Source: Sediminitomix flava (GTDB lineage Bacteria; Bacteroidota; Bacteroidia; Cytophagales; Flammeovirgaceae). From it: 64,000 nucleotides of DNA. How positions within the stretch are numbered: the first letter of the stretch is position 1; each line of letters starts with the position of its first letter. Shown here one piece after another: positions 10,601-20,226 of the stretch. The stretch lies in the NCBI RefSeq assembly GCF_003149185.1, contig NZ_QGDO01000010.1, forward strand, positions 1 through 64,000. Reading direction: 5' to 3'. The notes under the pieces are model-generated. The model did no database searches. It was not told the DNA's origin and saw nothing but the letters and a program-made list of their open reading frames with translations. Position numbers and translations under genes: made by a program.

Positions 10601-12653
10601 GATAGGCTTTATGGTCATTATCAGTAACGAACAGACTCAATACATAAGAGGTATCTTTCTTTTTGGATAAAGCTACCTGTGCATCAGAAATGTTGGAAGC
10701 AATTTGGGTAGTCTTAGATTTCCCCGAAACGATTTGAGTATAACTCAGGTTTCCATAATAATCTCTTACAAACACCTCATCTTCAAAACGCTTGGGTACG
10801 TTTACCCCATAAACTGATTTGTAGTGATGATCATTATTTTTACGGTAATATTTTTGAGGGTTTTTATTACCATAAAGGTAAAAGCGAACAGAGTAATGCT
10901 CATCTTTTGTCTCATCTTGAATAGAGGCAAAGAAGCCATCACCTAAAGAGGTTTTCCCTATCGAAACATCAAAGATTTTATCATAATGATTGGTCAATTC
11001 CTTTGATGAATGATCTCCCTCCCAATCAATTGAAATGACCTGACTTTTTCTGTCACTGCTTAAAGTGTATGAAGCTAAAAGGCGTAGTTTTTCCTCTCCT
11101 TCATAAGAAATGATTCCAGCAACAATTTTCCGATAGTCAGTATCACTAGCTAATTGGTATACATAGGTCCACTCAAGGTTTTCCATTCTTCTATAATAGA
11201 TTCTCCGATTGTGATCCATTATGAAAAATACAGTCTGACCATTCACATCTGAAGCACTTGTGATCTGATCAACCTTGATGATATTGTTGTTATCGTCTCT
11301 TAAATCCCATATTTCAGGAAGGTACACATCATCGGGAGTAGCCTCAGACTCAGAATAACGGTGCACACATCCATTACTACTTTTGATACTACCCACATGA
11401 AAATCAGGCGTTCCATCTTCATTTGCCTGACTGTTTCCTACGGTTAAATAATCAATATCATCAATCGCTTTCGAAGGAAATTCTTTTGGTATATAGATAG
11501 GTACTTTACGCCATTCTGAAGTAATAGCTTCTCTTTGTAATTCTGTGATATAGCCATTGGTATTCATGACAAAAACACTCACAAAATCTTTAGTGACAAT
11601 GGACTGTACTTTCGAAATACTGTCCATAAATGGAATTGCATCTTTCCAATTGTTGCTACTGCTTGGGGTGGTATATGAATGCAACAATTGGTTTTGATCA
11701 TTTACCCCAAATGCATGCCATTTGTCATCCTTGTAAGTCTCCCCTTTTACATTGACCTCTAGATTGGGTTGTACGATCGAAAAGTCAGTTATTTCAGATT
11801 GATGACTGAAAATCGTGTATTTCTTACTTCCGATCACATCATACAAACCTCCTTTTTCTGTCATACCAAAAGTTTCCGAGTAATTTTTTGAGGAAGTTGG
11901 AGGTGCTTGTACTTTGTTATAGTAGCTGTCTTTTTGTTTATACCCCAAGGTGACACCGTCTTTTGACTTTCCATCAAAGAAGGTCAGCTTGTGTTCACCT
12001 GAAGAGTCTTTGACAGATGCCCATACACCATCTTTAGGGTTTCCATCTTTGTCAACACCTGCCCCCACATTGATACAATAAATCTTACAGACGTCATTGG
12101 AGATATCACTCCAATCACTTGATTTATTCTTCCAATCAATCTGTTTTACTTTACTTTTATTGGTACTGTTGTAAGAAGCCATCAATACCAGTTTATTGTT
12201 CATGGCACCACAGCTAAGGTATTGGTGGTCTGCTCCACTAGGAAATTTACCTACTTGATACCAGCTTGAAGTCCCATTCTTTTGAAAATAAACCTGATAC
12301 TCATTACTGCTTGTGTCTTTTGCTTGTACAAAGACTACCGATTTGCCATCTTCTGGGTCGATGCCACAAACTATTTGTTGCACATCCAGATTAGAATTAT
12401 CAAAACTCAACTGTTCTTTGGACCAACCGGTGTCACTTTTGATGTTTTTGAAAACATGATAGACCTTGTTCGAATTACCATCCGAAACACCGTACAAATG
12501 AATTTGAGATTTACCTTGTTCACCCACTTCATGACCTACGGCGAACATACTCCATGCGCCTAGAGGGGCTGAAGGGATAGCATAGTTTTGCATCAGTTGC
12601 GCATTCGCTGAGATGGTTGCGGGTTGGTTGGGTCTAGAATTACTAGTAGACAT
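7686..12653 (-). CDS. very large protein of unknown function with duplicated propeller-like repeats
   Basis: 1655 aa, not recognised. The N-terminus is polar and has no signal peptide or lipobox. Residues about 25-430 and 460-780 look like two copies of one beta-propeller-type module: each has blades of about 45-50 residues, and corresponding stretches align ('IDWKNKSSDWSDISN' in the first, 'IDWEGDHSSKELTNH' in the second, each followed by a 'GxWAS/GFFAS' blade). Residues about 765-840 resemble an Ig-like fold ('GIGVAGQKVHFLPLDD', then 'GRATFTV'). From about 1050 to the end it is helical, with an aromatic stretch 'WEGFINLVEDAFDVLQ' and hydrophobic segments near 1420 and 1515-1570 that could touch or enter a membrane. 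A secreted effector, a toxin-like lectin or a surface protein exported by an unusual route are all possible. A monocistronic unit with its own promoter and terminator. Confidence 0.7.
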   Translation of the reverse strand: MSTSNSRPNQPATISANAQLMQNYAIPSAPLGAWSMFAVGHEVGEQGKSQIHLYGVSDGNSNKVYHVFKNIKSDTGWSKEQLSFDNSNLDVQQIVCGIDPEDGKSVVFVQAKDTSSNEYQVYFQKNGTSSWYQVGKFPSGADHQYLSCGAMNNKLVLMASYNSTNKSKVKQIDWKNKSSDWSDISNDVCKIYCINVGAGVDKDGNPKDGVWASVKDSSGEHKLTFFDGKSKDGVTLGYKQKDSYYNKVQAPPTSSKNYSETFGMTEKGGLYDVIGSKKYTIFSHQSEITDFSIVQPNLEVNVKGETYKDDKWHAFGVNDQNQLLHSYTTPSSSNNWKDAIPFMDSISKVQSIVTKDFVSVFVMNTNGYITELQREAITSEWRKVPIYIPKEFPSKAIDDIDYLTVGNSQANEDGTPDFHVGSIKSSNGCVHRYSESEATPDDVYLPEIWDLRDDNNNIIKVDQITSASDVNGQTVFFIMDHNRRIYYRRMENLEWTYVYQLASDTDYRKIVAGIISYEGEEKLRLLASYTLSSDRKSQVISIDWEGDHSSKELTNHYDKIFDVSIGKTSLGDGFFASIQDETKDEHYSVRFYLYGNKNPQKYYRKNNDHHYKSVYGVNVPKRFEDEVFVRDYYGNLSYTQIVSGKSKTTQIASNISDAQVALSKKKDTSYVLSLFVTDNDHKAYQYNLKTDSKWSHEQVAKNIQYLSLGCNPWTGRWVQCFGATQDAHLVVLASDKWSKDYKGETINKVTDADLDTPEEFESYTSEVTIGDLNGIGVAGQKVHFLPLDDATRVDVNGIVYYLSPNDKPLSMITNGNGRATFTVIATNLHTSQMKVWADFMENDDVLVVQPNGEIQDYLKYINTDELKHAQKQNEDGSTSNLFKDKSVVDDEFTDAVNNVMEMSMPSEEASRRVDLSPQISPRCNRKQVHYTTHEHAQELRYLNPQGKDYNFQIEFVKGAGVKFHQLDAETVKIASANAKKGIYGHPDNPTIPLNYSVESDSPEPIESKFGDVFASINNNLSTDNCESITIETVEEAREHQRGLFKRIKATVTFVKEKVTYVWEGFINLVEDAFDVLQSVFAHVQVFFRDLFEWLGSFFCWQDILNTQTAAIEMFNTTLEGLPDVIRKSKFAFDSLNESVLNEDPAVPEGDVFQSTHNDGVNDGNQANAKYGNPGMEGEDQNAPQNDEDKQYYGDTPQGNWFMSQITNAMSRVDAGIQISKELEDVVQEFINEIEGIVKPDEVTDALMPIYDLFQSKEGNGGIIETMQVTMEAVSSSLKSMLLKSLNAGIELFVTMVEKISDIMNSRINLPLITPLYEKVINTGSTLTYLNLVSLMGAVPSTLGYKFFTLIKTGTALSPFVSTENDIQNEDYQVSLEAYSNYLSIPDMRLSQVMMSAMMGEEVEVSSPSKSAQKASYVISHVFGFFYSYAYMNIGAADFMANRCLLPYDVVSRNYREEVDKFFGKKDIPFDEVQRFFSGTIISSSIFAQSISSPWYVGLDSFPKKGSSAYIEFIIWCCQWTLNILDIAGFVCTYNKYEKGQKAVTALTSIAGLAHLASFIYLAVEGDKELKKSTHKNYDRAELGLKTSQNVLTSLGESLAFTSLMSNNPFNGNSNPKILMSALYDGLCFEAVGIINLARTITSLSCTDIHERHVDV

Positions 12654-12776
12654 TTTTTAGTAGATTTAAATAGTTAGTATTAAAAAAGACTGCTTTCCTG
12701 TAGAGGATTGGGTTTATTTATGCTCACAGTCTCTAAAAAGATTCTTTTTTACCTAAAAAGTATTAGCAGTTTTATA

Positions 12777-12806
12777 CAAAACTAGCATTTACAATCGGAT
12801 AGACAA
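12777..12806 (-). promoter_or_regulatory. Bacteroidota-type promoter for the 1655-aa gene
   Basis: On the minus strand, TTG (12806-12804), a 19-nt spacer, then TAGTTTTG (12784-12777), matching the phylum consensus TTG-N19-21-TAnnTTTG. The predicted transcript would start about 115 nt before the start codon at 12653. Confidence 0.5.
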
Positions 12807-13594
12807 GATGAAATACTAAATAAAAAAACGCATTTAGTTACCTTTTCATATCTGTTCTAAAAGAAGATTAACCTTCTAATAAAGCTAAAATGTACATACT
12901 TATAATCAATATTTAGTAGTGAGTTTTACTTTCACTCTTATTAAGATTAAAATATCTTCTTACAATCATTAAGATAGCTTTTGAATAATTAGAAGTAATA
13001 CTACTAATTTGAGTTCAACACCAAAAATTAACTATGAAAGAAAGTACTTTTTTTTAAGAGCTATTTACTCAGGATAAAATTCCTGAATTTAAAAAACATA
13101 ACAAATGTTCATCCTTTTAGTTAGGCGATTTAAAAAAACACTGCCATTAATTATTTATTTTTATACCTAACTAACAATATTATTGATTTGATCATCAAAA
13201 AAACCTCTTTTTACGTTCTTATACCCTTTCTTTCTCTTACGACTCACATCAATGTTATAAGCTTGCTTTAATTTACTTTTTGAATATTGCACAATTTCCT
13301 TATTGCTTGATTTATTGGGAATTAAAACTTTACATTTGTGACAGAGGATTCCGGATAACTCAATAAATTTTTAAAACCAATTCACTGCTTACTAATTTTT
13401 GATCATATGTTTAACAATAGTTTCAATAAGTAAAAATTGAAAGTTTATCATTGTTATTTTTTATGATTAAATAGATACAACCGACTTACAGAATACTCAC
13501 TTTTAAAAACTGAGGTCTAAAATTACTTATTGCTATTGGTACTATATGATTGATCGTTTGAAGTAGCTAAAACTATTTTAAATCCCCGCTTAAC
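12807..13594. other. intergenic region between divergent genes
   Basis: AT-rich divergent intergenic stretch (the whole gap is 12654-13594). Apart from candidate promoters on each strand I find no gene, RNA or repeat. A predicted + strand transcript from the 13307 promoter would have a 5' leader of about 250 nt before the protease start. Confidence 0.5.
13307..13338 (+). promoter_or_regulatory. candidate promoter for the secreted subtilase
   Basis: TTG at 13307-13309, a 21-nt spacer and a perfect TACATTTG (TAnnTTTG) at 13331-13338. It is about 255 nt upstream of the start codon, so either the leader is long or this is a chance match. Confidence 0.35.
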
Positions 13595-16500
13595 ATGCAA
13601 AAATGTACCTTAAGGCTAGTTTTATCACTAGCGATGGCTTTCTATTTTTTTTCAGTTAATGCACAAACTGCTTCTGAAAAAGCTATTATTACACAAAAGT
13701 ATAATCAAAAAAAGCTAAGCACTTTAAAAGAAACATTTAAGAAAAAGGAAATTGCTACACGAGAAATTGCTTTTGCAATGGCTCAACAAAAAGGTTGGAA
13801 AAAGCTTAAAGTCAATTTAGACGGAACAGTAGATCAGCTCGTTGGAGTAACAACAGATGGCTCTCCAATTTACTACAGTCTCTATAATGCTGATGCAGCA
13901 AGGTCAACGAGAGCGAATCACTTAAACTCTGGCGGCTCTTTAGGACTAAATATTGACGGTCAGAACATGACTGCTCATGTTTGGGATGGTGGACCTACTC
14001 GCCCTACTCACGTAGAATTTGACGGTGCAGGAGGAAATAACAGAGTGACTATTAGTGATGGTGTAACCTCATTAAATGGTAATAGTTTCCATGCACAGCA
14101 CGTAACAGGGACCATCGTTGCATCTGGTGTAAGAGCTGACGCAAAAGGTATGGCTCCTCAAGCAAAGGCAAAAACATATGACTGGAATAACGACTTATCA
14201 GAAGCTACTGCTGAAGCTTCAAATGGTATGTTAATCTCCAATCACTCATATGGATATAGAGCGAGCTTGGTTCCAGATTGGTATTTTGGAGCTTATATTG
14301 ATGAATCTAGAGATTGGGATATCTTAATGTTTAACTCACCTTATTACCTGATGGTTGTTGCTGCAGGTAATGACGGTAGTGACAATTCATCTAATGCAAG
14401 TCCATTAGGAGGAAATTCTGCATTCGATAAATTGACAGGCCATTCTACAAGTAAAAACAATATGGTTGTTGCCAATGGTCAAGATGCGAATGTAAATAAT
14501 GATGGAACACTGAACAGTGTTATCATTAATAGTGGAAGTAGCGAAGGCCCTACAGATGATTTGAGAATCAAGCCTGATATTACAGGTAACGGTACGGGAG
14601 TACTTTCTACTTATGATAATAGCGATAATGCCTATAATTCTATTTCAGGTACTTCAATGGCATCGCCAAATGTTGCGGGTTCATTATTGCTATTGCAACA
14701 GCATTACAAGAATGAAAGTGGTAGTTTCATGAGATCTGCAACGCTAAAAGGACTTGCACTTCATACTGCAAATGATGCTGGAATAAATGGTCCCGATGCC
14801 GTGTACGGATGGGGATTAATGAATGCAAAAGTAGCAGCACAAACAATTTCTGACAATGGCAATGCATCTTTAATAGAAGAGCTCACACTCAGCAGTGGAC
14901 AATCATACTCTATTAATGTAGATGCCGACGGTGTAAATGATTTAATGGCTTCGATTTCATGGACTGACCCTGCAGGTACTGCAAATACTGGAACTGCTAA
15001 CTTATCTACACCTGTTTTAGTAAACGATTTAGATATCCGTGTAACAAAGAATACATCATCATTCTTGCCTTACAAATTGACTGGTGTAAACTCAAATAGC
15101 CAAGCTGATAATAATGTAGACCCTTATGAAAGAGTAGATGTCGTAAATGCTTCTGGTTCGTATACAGTTACCGTAACTCATAAAGGTTCATTACAAGGTG
15201 GGTCTCAAAATTTCTCACTAATCGTTACAGGATTAGCTGGTCAAGCTGAGGAGTGTGTTGCGACTACTCCAACATCTTTAAGCATAGGTCAAGTTACGGA
15301 CAAAAGTGCTTTTGCTAGCTGGTCATCAGTAGGTGGAGCATCTTACGATTTGAGATACAGACCAACTGGAGGAGCATGGACTTCTGTTTCAGTATCTGGA
15401 ACTTCTTATACTTTAACAGCTTTAGCAGCAAATACATCTTATGAAGTTCAAGTAAGAAGTAAATGTACAGATGGGACAACTTCCTCTTATACATCTATTG
15501 AAACTTTTACAACTTCCGATACAATCATTGAGTATTGTGCTTCAAATGGTAATAGCGTTAGTGATGAATACATTGGAAATGTAAGTATAGGCTCAATAAA
15601 CAATTCAACAGGAGCCAGTGCTAGTGGATATGGAGATTACACTTCTATCTCAACTCAATTACCAAAAGGGCAATCTAGTACTATTTCAGTAAGCCCTGTT
15701 TGGACTGGAACACAGTATAATGAAGGGTACAGTGTTTGGATTGACTTTAACCAAGATGGTGATTTTGACGATAGTGGAGAACAGGTTTGGACAAAAGCTG
15801 CAAGTCAAGATTCTCCAGCGACAGGTTCATTTACTGTACCATCAACTGCACTTGAAGGAACTACTAGAATGAGAGTTTCTATGAAATATAATGGTATACC
15901 AACCGCTTGTGAGTCGTTCTCCTATGGAGAGGTAGAAGACTATACTGTAGAAATCATTCCTGACGATGGAAGTGGTGGAAATCCTAACCCTGGTGTTACA
16001 TATTGTGATTCTGAAGGTTCAAATGATTCATTCTTCTGGATAGATTTAGTTGAGGTTGGTAGTATGAGTAATTCTACCTCAAGAGATGGTGGTTACGGTG
16101 ATTACACTTCTCTAAGCGGAGCTGAATTAGGATTTGGTGATAACACTATTAATTTCAGTGCAGGTTACAGCAATACGAATTATACGGTCTATTGGTCAGT
16201 TTGGATTGATTTAAATAAAGATGGAGACTTCGAAGATGCTAATGAATTAGTCATTCAAGGTTCATCAAACAGTGCTGGAACGCTTACCGCAACAGCAACA
16301 GTACCTACAACTGCTTCAGCTGGTGAAACAAGAATGAGAGTAGCTATGAAATATGGTTCTGTTTCTACTCCATGTGAAACCTTTACATATGGTGAAGTTG
16401 AAGATTACACTGTAAATATTGGGGGTACAAGTCCAGCTACCTTCACTAGTTCTTTTGCTCAAAGTTTGAATAGCAATTCGCTTTCAGCATTTACAGAAGA

Positions 16501-16735
16501 AACAGTATTCCCTAACCCTGCGAATCAAAAAATTCAGATTATTGCCCCTTCTTTTGATGATGAAATATCAACTGTAAAGGTATATGATTCGAAAGGAAGT
16601 TTAGTCAAGTTCCTCAAGGTTAGTGAAGTTCAAGATGGTATTGACATTAGTTCATTGAATGAAGGTGTTTATCTAATCCGTCTTCAAAATGAATTAGCAA
16701 CCAAAACATTACGATTTATCAAAAGCAATAAATAG
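13595..16735 (+). CDS. secreted S8 subtilisin-like protease with Fn3, two GEVED domains and T9SS tail
   Basis: 1046 aa. Signal peptide 1-24 ending 'FSVNAQ', then the S8 peptidase domain with the catalytic triad visible: D131 in 'HVWDGG', H166 in 'FHAQHVTG' and S354 in 'GTSMASPNVAG'. A pro-domain-like and P-type jelly-roll region follows to about 545, a fibronectin type III domain about 553-638, and two GEVED domains (about 646-788 and 802-945), each with 'WIDxNxDGDFxD' and ending 'YGEVEDYTV'. The C-terminal 75 residues are a type IX secretion sorting domain ('VFPNPANQKIQI', 'GVYLIRLQ'). The enzyme should be exported across both membranes and anchored or released at the surface, where it digests proteins. 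Own transcription unit with a strong terminator behind it. Confidence 0.93.
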   Translation: MQKCTLRLVLSLAMAFYFFSVNAQTASEKAIITQKYNQKKLSTLKETFKKKEIATREIAFAMAQQKGWKKLKVNLDGTVDQLVGVTTDGSPIYYSLYNADAARSTRANHLNSGGSLGLNIDGQNMTAHVWDGGPTRPTHVEFDGAGGNNRVTISDGVTSLNGNSFHAQHVTGTIVASGVRADAKGMAPQAKAKTYDWNNDLSEATAEASNGMLISNHSYGYRASLVPDWYFGAYIDESRDWDILMFNSPYYLMVVAAGNDGSDNSSNASPLGGNSAFDKLTGHSTSKNNMVVANGQDANVNNDGTLNSVIINSGSSEGPTDDLRIKPDITGNGTGVLSTYDNSDNAYNSISGTSMASPNVAGSLLLLQQHYKNESGSFMRSATLKGLALHTANDAGINGPDAVYGWGLMNAKVAAQTISDNGNASLIEELTLSSGQSYSINVDADGVNDLMASISWTDPAGTANTGTANLSTPVLVNDLDIRVTKNTSSFLPYKLTGVNSNSQADNNVDPYERVDVVNASGSYTVTVTHKGSLQGGSQNFSLIVTGLAGQAEECVATTPTSLSIGQVTDKSAFASWSSVGGASYDLRYRPTGGAWTSVSVSGTSYTLTALAANTSYEVQVRSKCTDGTTSSYTSIETFTTSDTIIEYCASNGNSVSDEYIGNVSIGSINNSTGASASGYGDYTSISTQLPKGQSSTISVSPVWTGTQYNEGYSVWIDFNQDGDFDDSGEQVWTKAASQDSPATGSFTVPSTALEGTTRMRVSMKYNGIPTACESFSYGEVEDYTVEIIPDDGSGGNPNPGVTYCDSEGSNDSFFWIDLVEVGSMSNSTSRDGGYGDYTSLSGAELGFGDNTINFSAGYSNTNYTVYWSVWIDLNKDGDFEDANELVIQGSSNSAGTLTATATVPTTASAGETRMRVAMKYGSVSTPCETFTYGEVEDYTVNIGGTSPATFTSSFAQSLNSNSLSAFTEETVFPNPANQKIQIIAPSFDDEISTVKVYDSKGSLVKFLKVSEVQDGIDISSLNEGVYLIRLQNELATKTLRFIKSNK

Positions 16736-17089
16736 TAAACAATTAAATAAAATTTAAAGATTGTTGATACATTTTTGAAGTATCAGTAATTACTTTCTTT
16801 ACACCCTCACTTTGGTTAAGTGAGGGTGTTTTTTTCGAATCATAATCTTTTAATCAACTATTTTTCATCAATATGAAAGAAATAAACTATCCCTTTTTTA
16901 GAAAGTATTACAGACTTTTTTAGAATCTGCAATAGGGGCTTTTAATTCGAAAATTAAAATGTATTTAGTAGATTGAGAATTAGACTGATTTTATACTAAT
17001 TTTAAGAGAACAGAAGGCATGTTACACAGTTTTTTCACACTAGAATCAGCCTTTAACAAAACTAAATCAATTATTACTAATCAATTTTT
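16736..17089. other. intergenic region with terminator
   Basis: About 350 bases between the two protease genes. It holds the hairpin at 16801-16835; in the remaining part no convincing promoter or gene is visible. Confidence 0.5.
16801..16835 (+). terminator. rho-independent terminator of the subtilase gene
   Basis: Stem ACACCCTCACT / AGTGAGGGTGT (11 bp, extendable to 12) with a short loop and a following run of T. Confidence 0.9.
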
Positions 17090-19516
17090 ATGAAATACTT
17101 TTTAAGCATCGCTTTTTATTTTCTTGTAGCATTTACCTATGCTCAAGAACAATCAATTTATCAAAAGCCTCCTCAAGAAATCTTAGACTTAGTAGACGTT
17201 CCAAGAGCCCCAAGTGTGCTGCTAGATGACAGTAAAGAAAATATGATTTTACTGTATAGAAATTCTTATAAATCTATTGAAGAGTTATCTAAAGAAGAAC
17301 TTAGACTTGGTGGATTAAGAATTGACCCTAAAACTAATATTGGTAGCAGAGTTACTTATTTTAACAACGTTAAAATAAAGAAGCTCAATAAAAAAGGAGC
17401 TGAAATTATACAAGTAAAAGGGTTACCAGAAAACCCAAAACTAACCAATTTCAGTTGGTCACCAGATCAAAGTAAAATTGCTTTGACCAATACATCTTCA
17501 GATGGTGTGGAAGTATGGATTTTTGATATTGAAACAGCTTCTGTCTCAAAAATTACAGATGCTAACTTGAATGCAAATGTAGGAAATGTGATCAACTGGT
17601 TCGAAGATGGTCAATCTTTATTGGTTAAAATGGTTCCTGCCAATAGAAAACCACTTATCGATACTAAAACTGCAGTTCCTACTGGCCCAACGATTTCAGT
17701 GAACGATGGAAAGAAAGCTCAAAACAGAACGTATCAAGACTTGCTAAAAAATAAAAATGATGAACATAACTTTGAGCAATTAGCATTGTCCGAATTATAT
17801 AAAGTTTCACTAGATGGATCAAAAGAAAAATGGCTAGATGAAGATATCTACACTAGTATTAACTTTTCGCCTGATGGAAATTATGTATTAGTTGTTTCAG
17901 TTGAAAAACCATTCTCATACCTAGTACCTTACAGACGATTCCCATCTAAAACGACTATCTACACTAAAGATGGAGAAAAAGTTGAAACGGTCTTGGAAGT
18001 GCCACTTATTGAAGACCTTCCAAAAGGTTTTATGGCTGTGAGAACTGGTAAAAGAAACTTTGGATGGAGAAATGATAAAGCTGCCACTTTAACTTATACT
18101 GTAGCACTAGACGGAGGTGATCCAAAAAATGAGGTAGAGTACCGTGATGAATTATTTGAATTAGAAGCACCATTTAATTCTGAAGGAAAAAGCATTTTAA
18201 AAACCATCAACAGACTTTATAGTGTAGAATGGGGTACTAATGATGTGGCCATTGCACAAGACTATTGGTGGGATACTAGAAATACAAAATCTTATATTTT
18301 CAACCCTTCTAATTCAGCTCAACAACCTGTCCTACTTTCAGATAGAAATTACCAAGATAGATACAGTGATCCTGGAAGTTTTGTTACAGAGAGAAATGAC
18401 ATGGGAAGCTGGGTTTTAACTATTGAAAATGGAAACGTATTTTCTATTGGTGATGGATTTACTGAAAAAGGACAGTTTCCATTTGTAGATCAGCTCAACC
18501 TTAAAACACAGAAAAAGAAAAGAATTTACCAATCTGAATATACTGACAAGATTGAGGACATCAGAAACTACGATCCAAAAAAGAAAGAGCTTTTAGTAAG
18601 AATCGAGTCAGCTAAAGAATACCCGAATTACTATTTTAGAAATTCAAAAAATAAGAAATTAACGCAAATTACTTCTTTTGAAAATCCATTCAAAAGCATT
18701 CAAGATGTTCACAAAGAAGTAATTACTTATAAGCGCGAAGACGGTTTAGAGCTTTCGGGTACTTTGTATTTGCCTGTAGGTTACGACAAAGAGAAAAAGG
18801 AAAAAATGCCAATGATTATGTGGGCATATCCTACGGAGTTTAAAGATAAATCTAGTGCTAGTCAAAGCACCAAAAACCCGAATGAATTTACCTATCCATA
18901 CTATGGCTCAATGGTTTATTGGGTTACAAGAGGTTATGTTGTGCTAGATGATGCCTCATTCCCTATTGTAGGTGAAGGAGATGAAGAGCCAAATGATTCT
19001 TTCAGATCTCAACTTGTAGCTAATGCAAAAGCAGCGATTGATGCAGTTGATGAAATGGGTTACATTGACAGAGAAAGAGTTGCTGTAGGTGGACATAGTT
19101 ATGGTGCATTTATGGTAGCTAACCTTCTATCCCACTCGAACTTGTTTGCTGCGGGTATTGCAAGAAGTGGTGCTTACAACAGAACACTAACTCCATTTGG
19201 CTTCCAAAGTGAGCAAAGAAGTTATTGGGAGGCTCCTGATGTATACAATACGATGTCTCCATTTATGCACGCAGATAAAATGAATCAGCCATTATTACTG
19301 GTTCATGGAGAAGCTGACAATAACTCTGGAACTTACCCAATGCAAAGTGAGCGTTATTTTAATGCATTGAAAGGCTTGGGTGCAACAGTTCGTCTAGTTA
19401 TTCTACCAAAGGAAAGTCATGGTTACCGCTCTAAAGAGAGCATTCTTCATCTATTGTGGGAACAAGACCAATGGTTAGAAAAACATGTAAAAAACAAAAA
19501 GCCGATAAATAACTAA
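17090..19516 (+). CDS. secreted S9 family serine peptidase (prolyl oligopeptidase fold)
   Basis: 808 aa. A signal peptide ends near 'FTYAQE' at residue 20. Residues about 100-560 form the N-terminal beta-propeller ('FSWSPDQSKIALT', 'INFSPDGNYVLV'); about 580-808 is the alpha/beta-hydrolase peptidase domain. The triad is visible: S670 in 'GGHSYGAF', D743 in 'HGEADNNSGT' and H777 in 'ESHGY'. The 'GEADNNSGTYP' form is typical of the dipeptidyl/acylaminoacyl peptidase branch. No T9SS tail, so the enzyme is probably periplasmic and cuts peptides released by surface proteases such as the upstream subtilase. It is flanked by terminators on both sides and so is probably transcribed alone. Confidence 0.92.
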   Translation: MKYFLSIAFYFLVAFTYAQEQSIYQKPPQEILDLVDVPRAPSVLLDDSKENMILLYRNSYKSIEELSKEELRLGGLRIDPKTNIGSRVTYFNNVKIKKLNKKGAEIIQVKGLPENPKLTNFSWSPDQSKIALTNTSSDGVEVWIFDIETASVSKITDANLNANVGNVINWFEDGQSLLVKMVPANRKPLIDTKTAVPTGPTISVNDGKKAQNRTYQDLLKNKNDEHNFEQLALSELYKVSLDGSKEKWLDEDIYTSINFSPDGNYVLVVSVEKPFSYLVPYRRFPSKTTIYTKDGEKVETVLEVPLIEDLPKGFMAVRTGKRNFGWRNDKAATLTYTVALDGGDPKNEVEYRDELFELEAPFNSEGKSILKTINRLYSVEWGTNDVAIAQDYWWDTRNTKSYIFNPSNSAQQPVLLSDRNYQDRYSDPGSFVTERNDMGSWVLTIENGNVFSIGDGFTEKGQFPFVDQLNLKTQKKKRIYQSEYTDKIEDIRNYDPKKKELLVRIESAKEYPNYYFRNSKNKKLTQITSFENPFKSIQDVHKEVITYKREDGLELSGTLYLPVGYDKEKKEKMPMIMWAYPTEFKDKSSASQSTKNPNEFTYPYYGSMVYWVTRGYVVLDDASFPIVGEGDEEPNDSFRSQLVANAKAAIDAVDEMGYIDRERVAVGGHSYGAFMVANLLSHSNLFAAGIARSGAYNRTLTPFGFQSEQRSYWEAPDVYNTMSPFMHADKMNQPLLLVHGEADNNSGTYPMQSERYFNALKGLGATVRLVILPKESHGYRSKESILHLLWEQDQWLEKHVKNKKPINN

Positions 19517-19545
19517 TATTTGAAAGGCTTACAACCGAATTATAT

Positions 19546-19585
19546 AGCACTATTGAGTAGATCATTACTCAATAGTGCTTTTTTT
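19546..19585 (+). terminator. rho-independent terminator of the S9 peptidase gene
   Basis: 14-bp perfect stem AGCACTATTGAGTA / TACTCAATAGTGCT with a 6-nt loop, followed by T's. Confidence 0.92.
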
Positions 19586-20226
19586 ATTTAGAATGTTCTA
19601 TAGTCGGTTTGTAAAAAGAGATTTTTTCTTTAAACACGTACAGATTAAAAGACAGCTCATTACCTGCTTTTTAACAGCTTGGCAATCAACCTAAGTAAAT
19701 ATTTTTCACCAAATGAACATTATTTTAAAATAATTCATAAATTCAATAGTGTTTTATTAAAAATATTTCATTTGATGTTTTTTTAGACATTCACTTTTTA
19801 CTCAATATATATTTTGATTGAAGAGAATTAAAACATTCATCAACTATTCAATTTATCAAGATATTAGGTAGAGACATACATATTATTTGAATTTCAAATA
19901 CATTTTTTCAAGTAAAAACTTAGTCAAAGAGACTTTGATTTTTAAGAGTTTAAATGGTTATCAAAATGAAATCGTCTCTATCAGATTACACAAGAAATTA
20001 GGAGCAAATGAGATCATATTTTTTCTATTCTAAATCTAGAATATAACAATGTATAAATCACTCCTAAATATCTTGAATTCACAATAACTACTTAAGCATT
20101 AGCTATTTTTTGCATACAGGTCTATACACCTCTTTCAGAATTAATTAAACAGCTGATTTTTAAGGTACTAATTACAAGAGCTTAACAGGTAAAAATAAAT
20201 AAAACTCAAACATTAACTAATTAGTT
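19586..20226. other. intergenic region upstream of sensor gene
   Basis: About 640 very AT-rich bases. I find no open frame of note, no RNA structure and no exact TAnnTTTG promoter. It presumably holds the regulatory region of the sensor gene at 20227. Confidence 0.4.

Noticed and set aside
7686-12653. Tc/Rhs-type toxin
   Set aside because: No YD/Rhs repeats, no Rhs core motif and no toxin-complex partner genes nearby.
13595-16735. The two GEVED domains as tandem gene duplication or assembly error
   Set aside because: The domains differ clearly in sequence and the reading frame is continuous.
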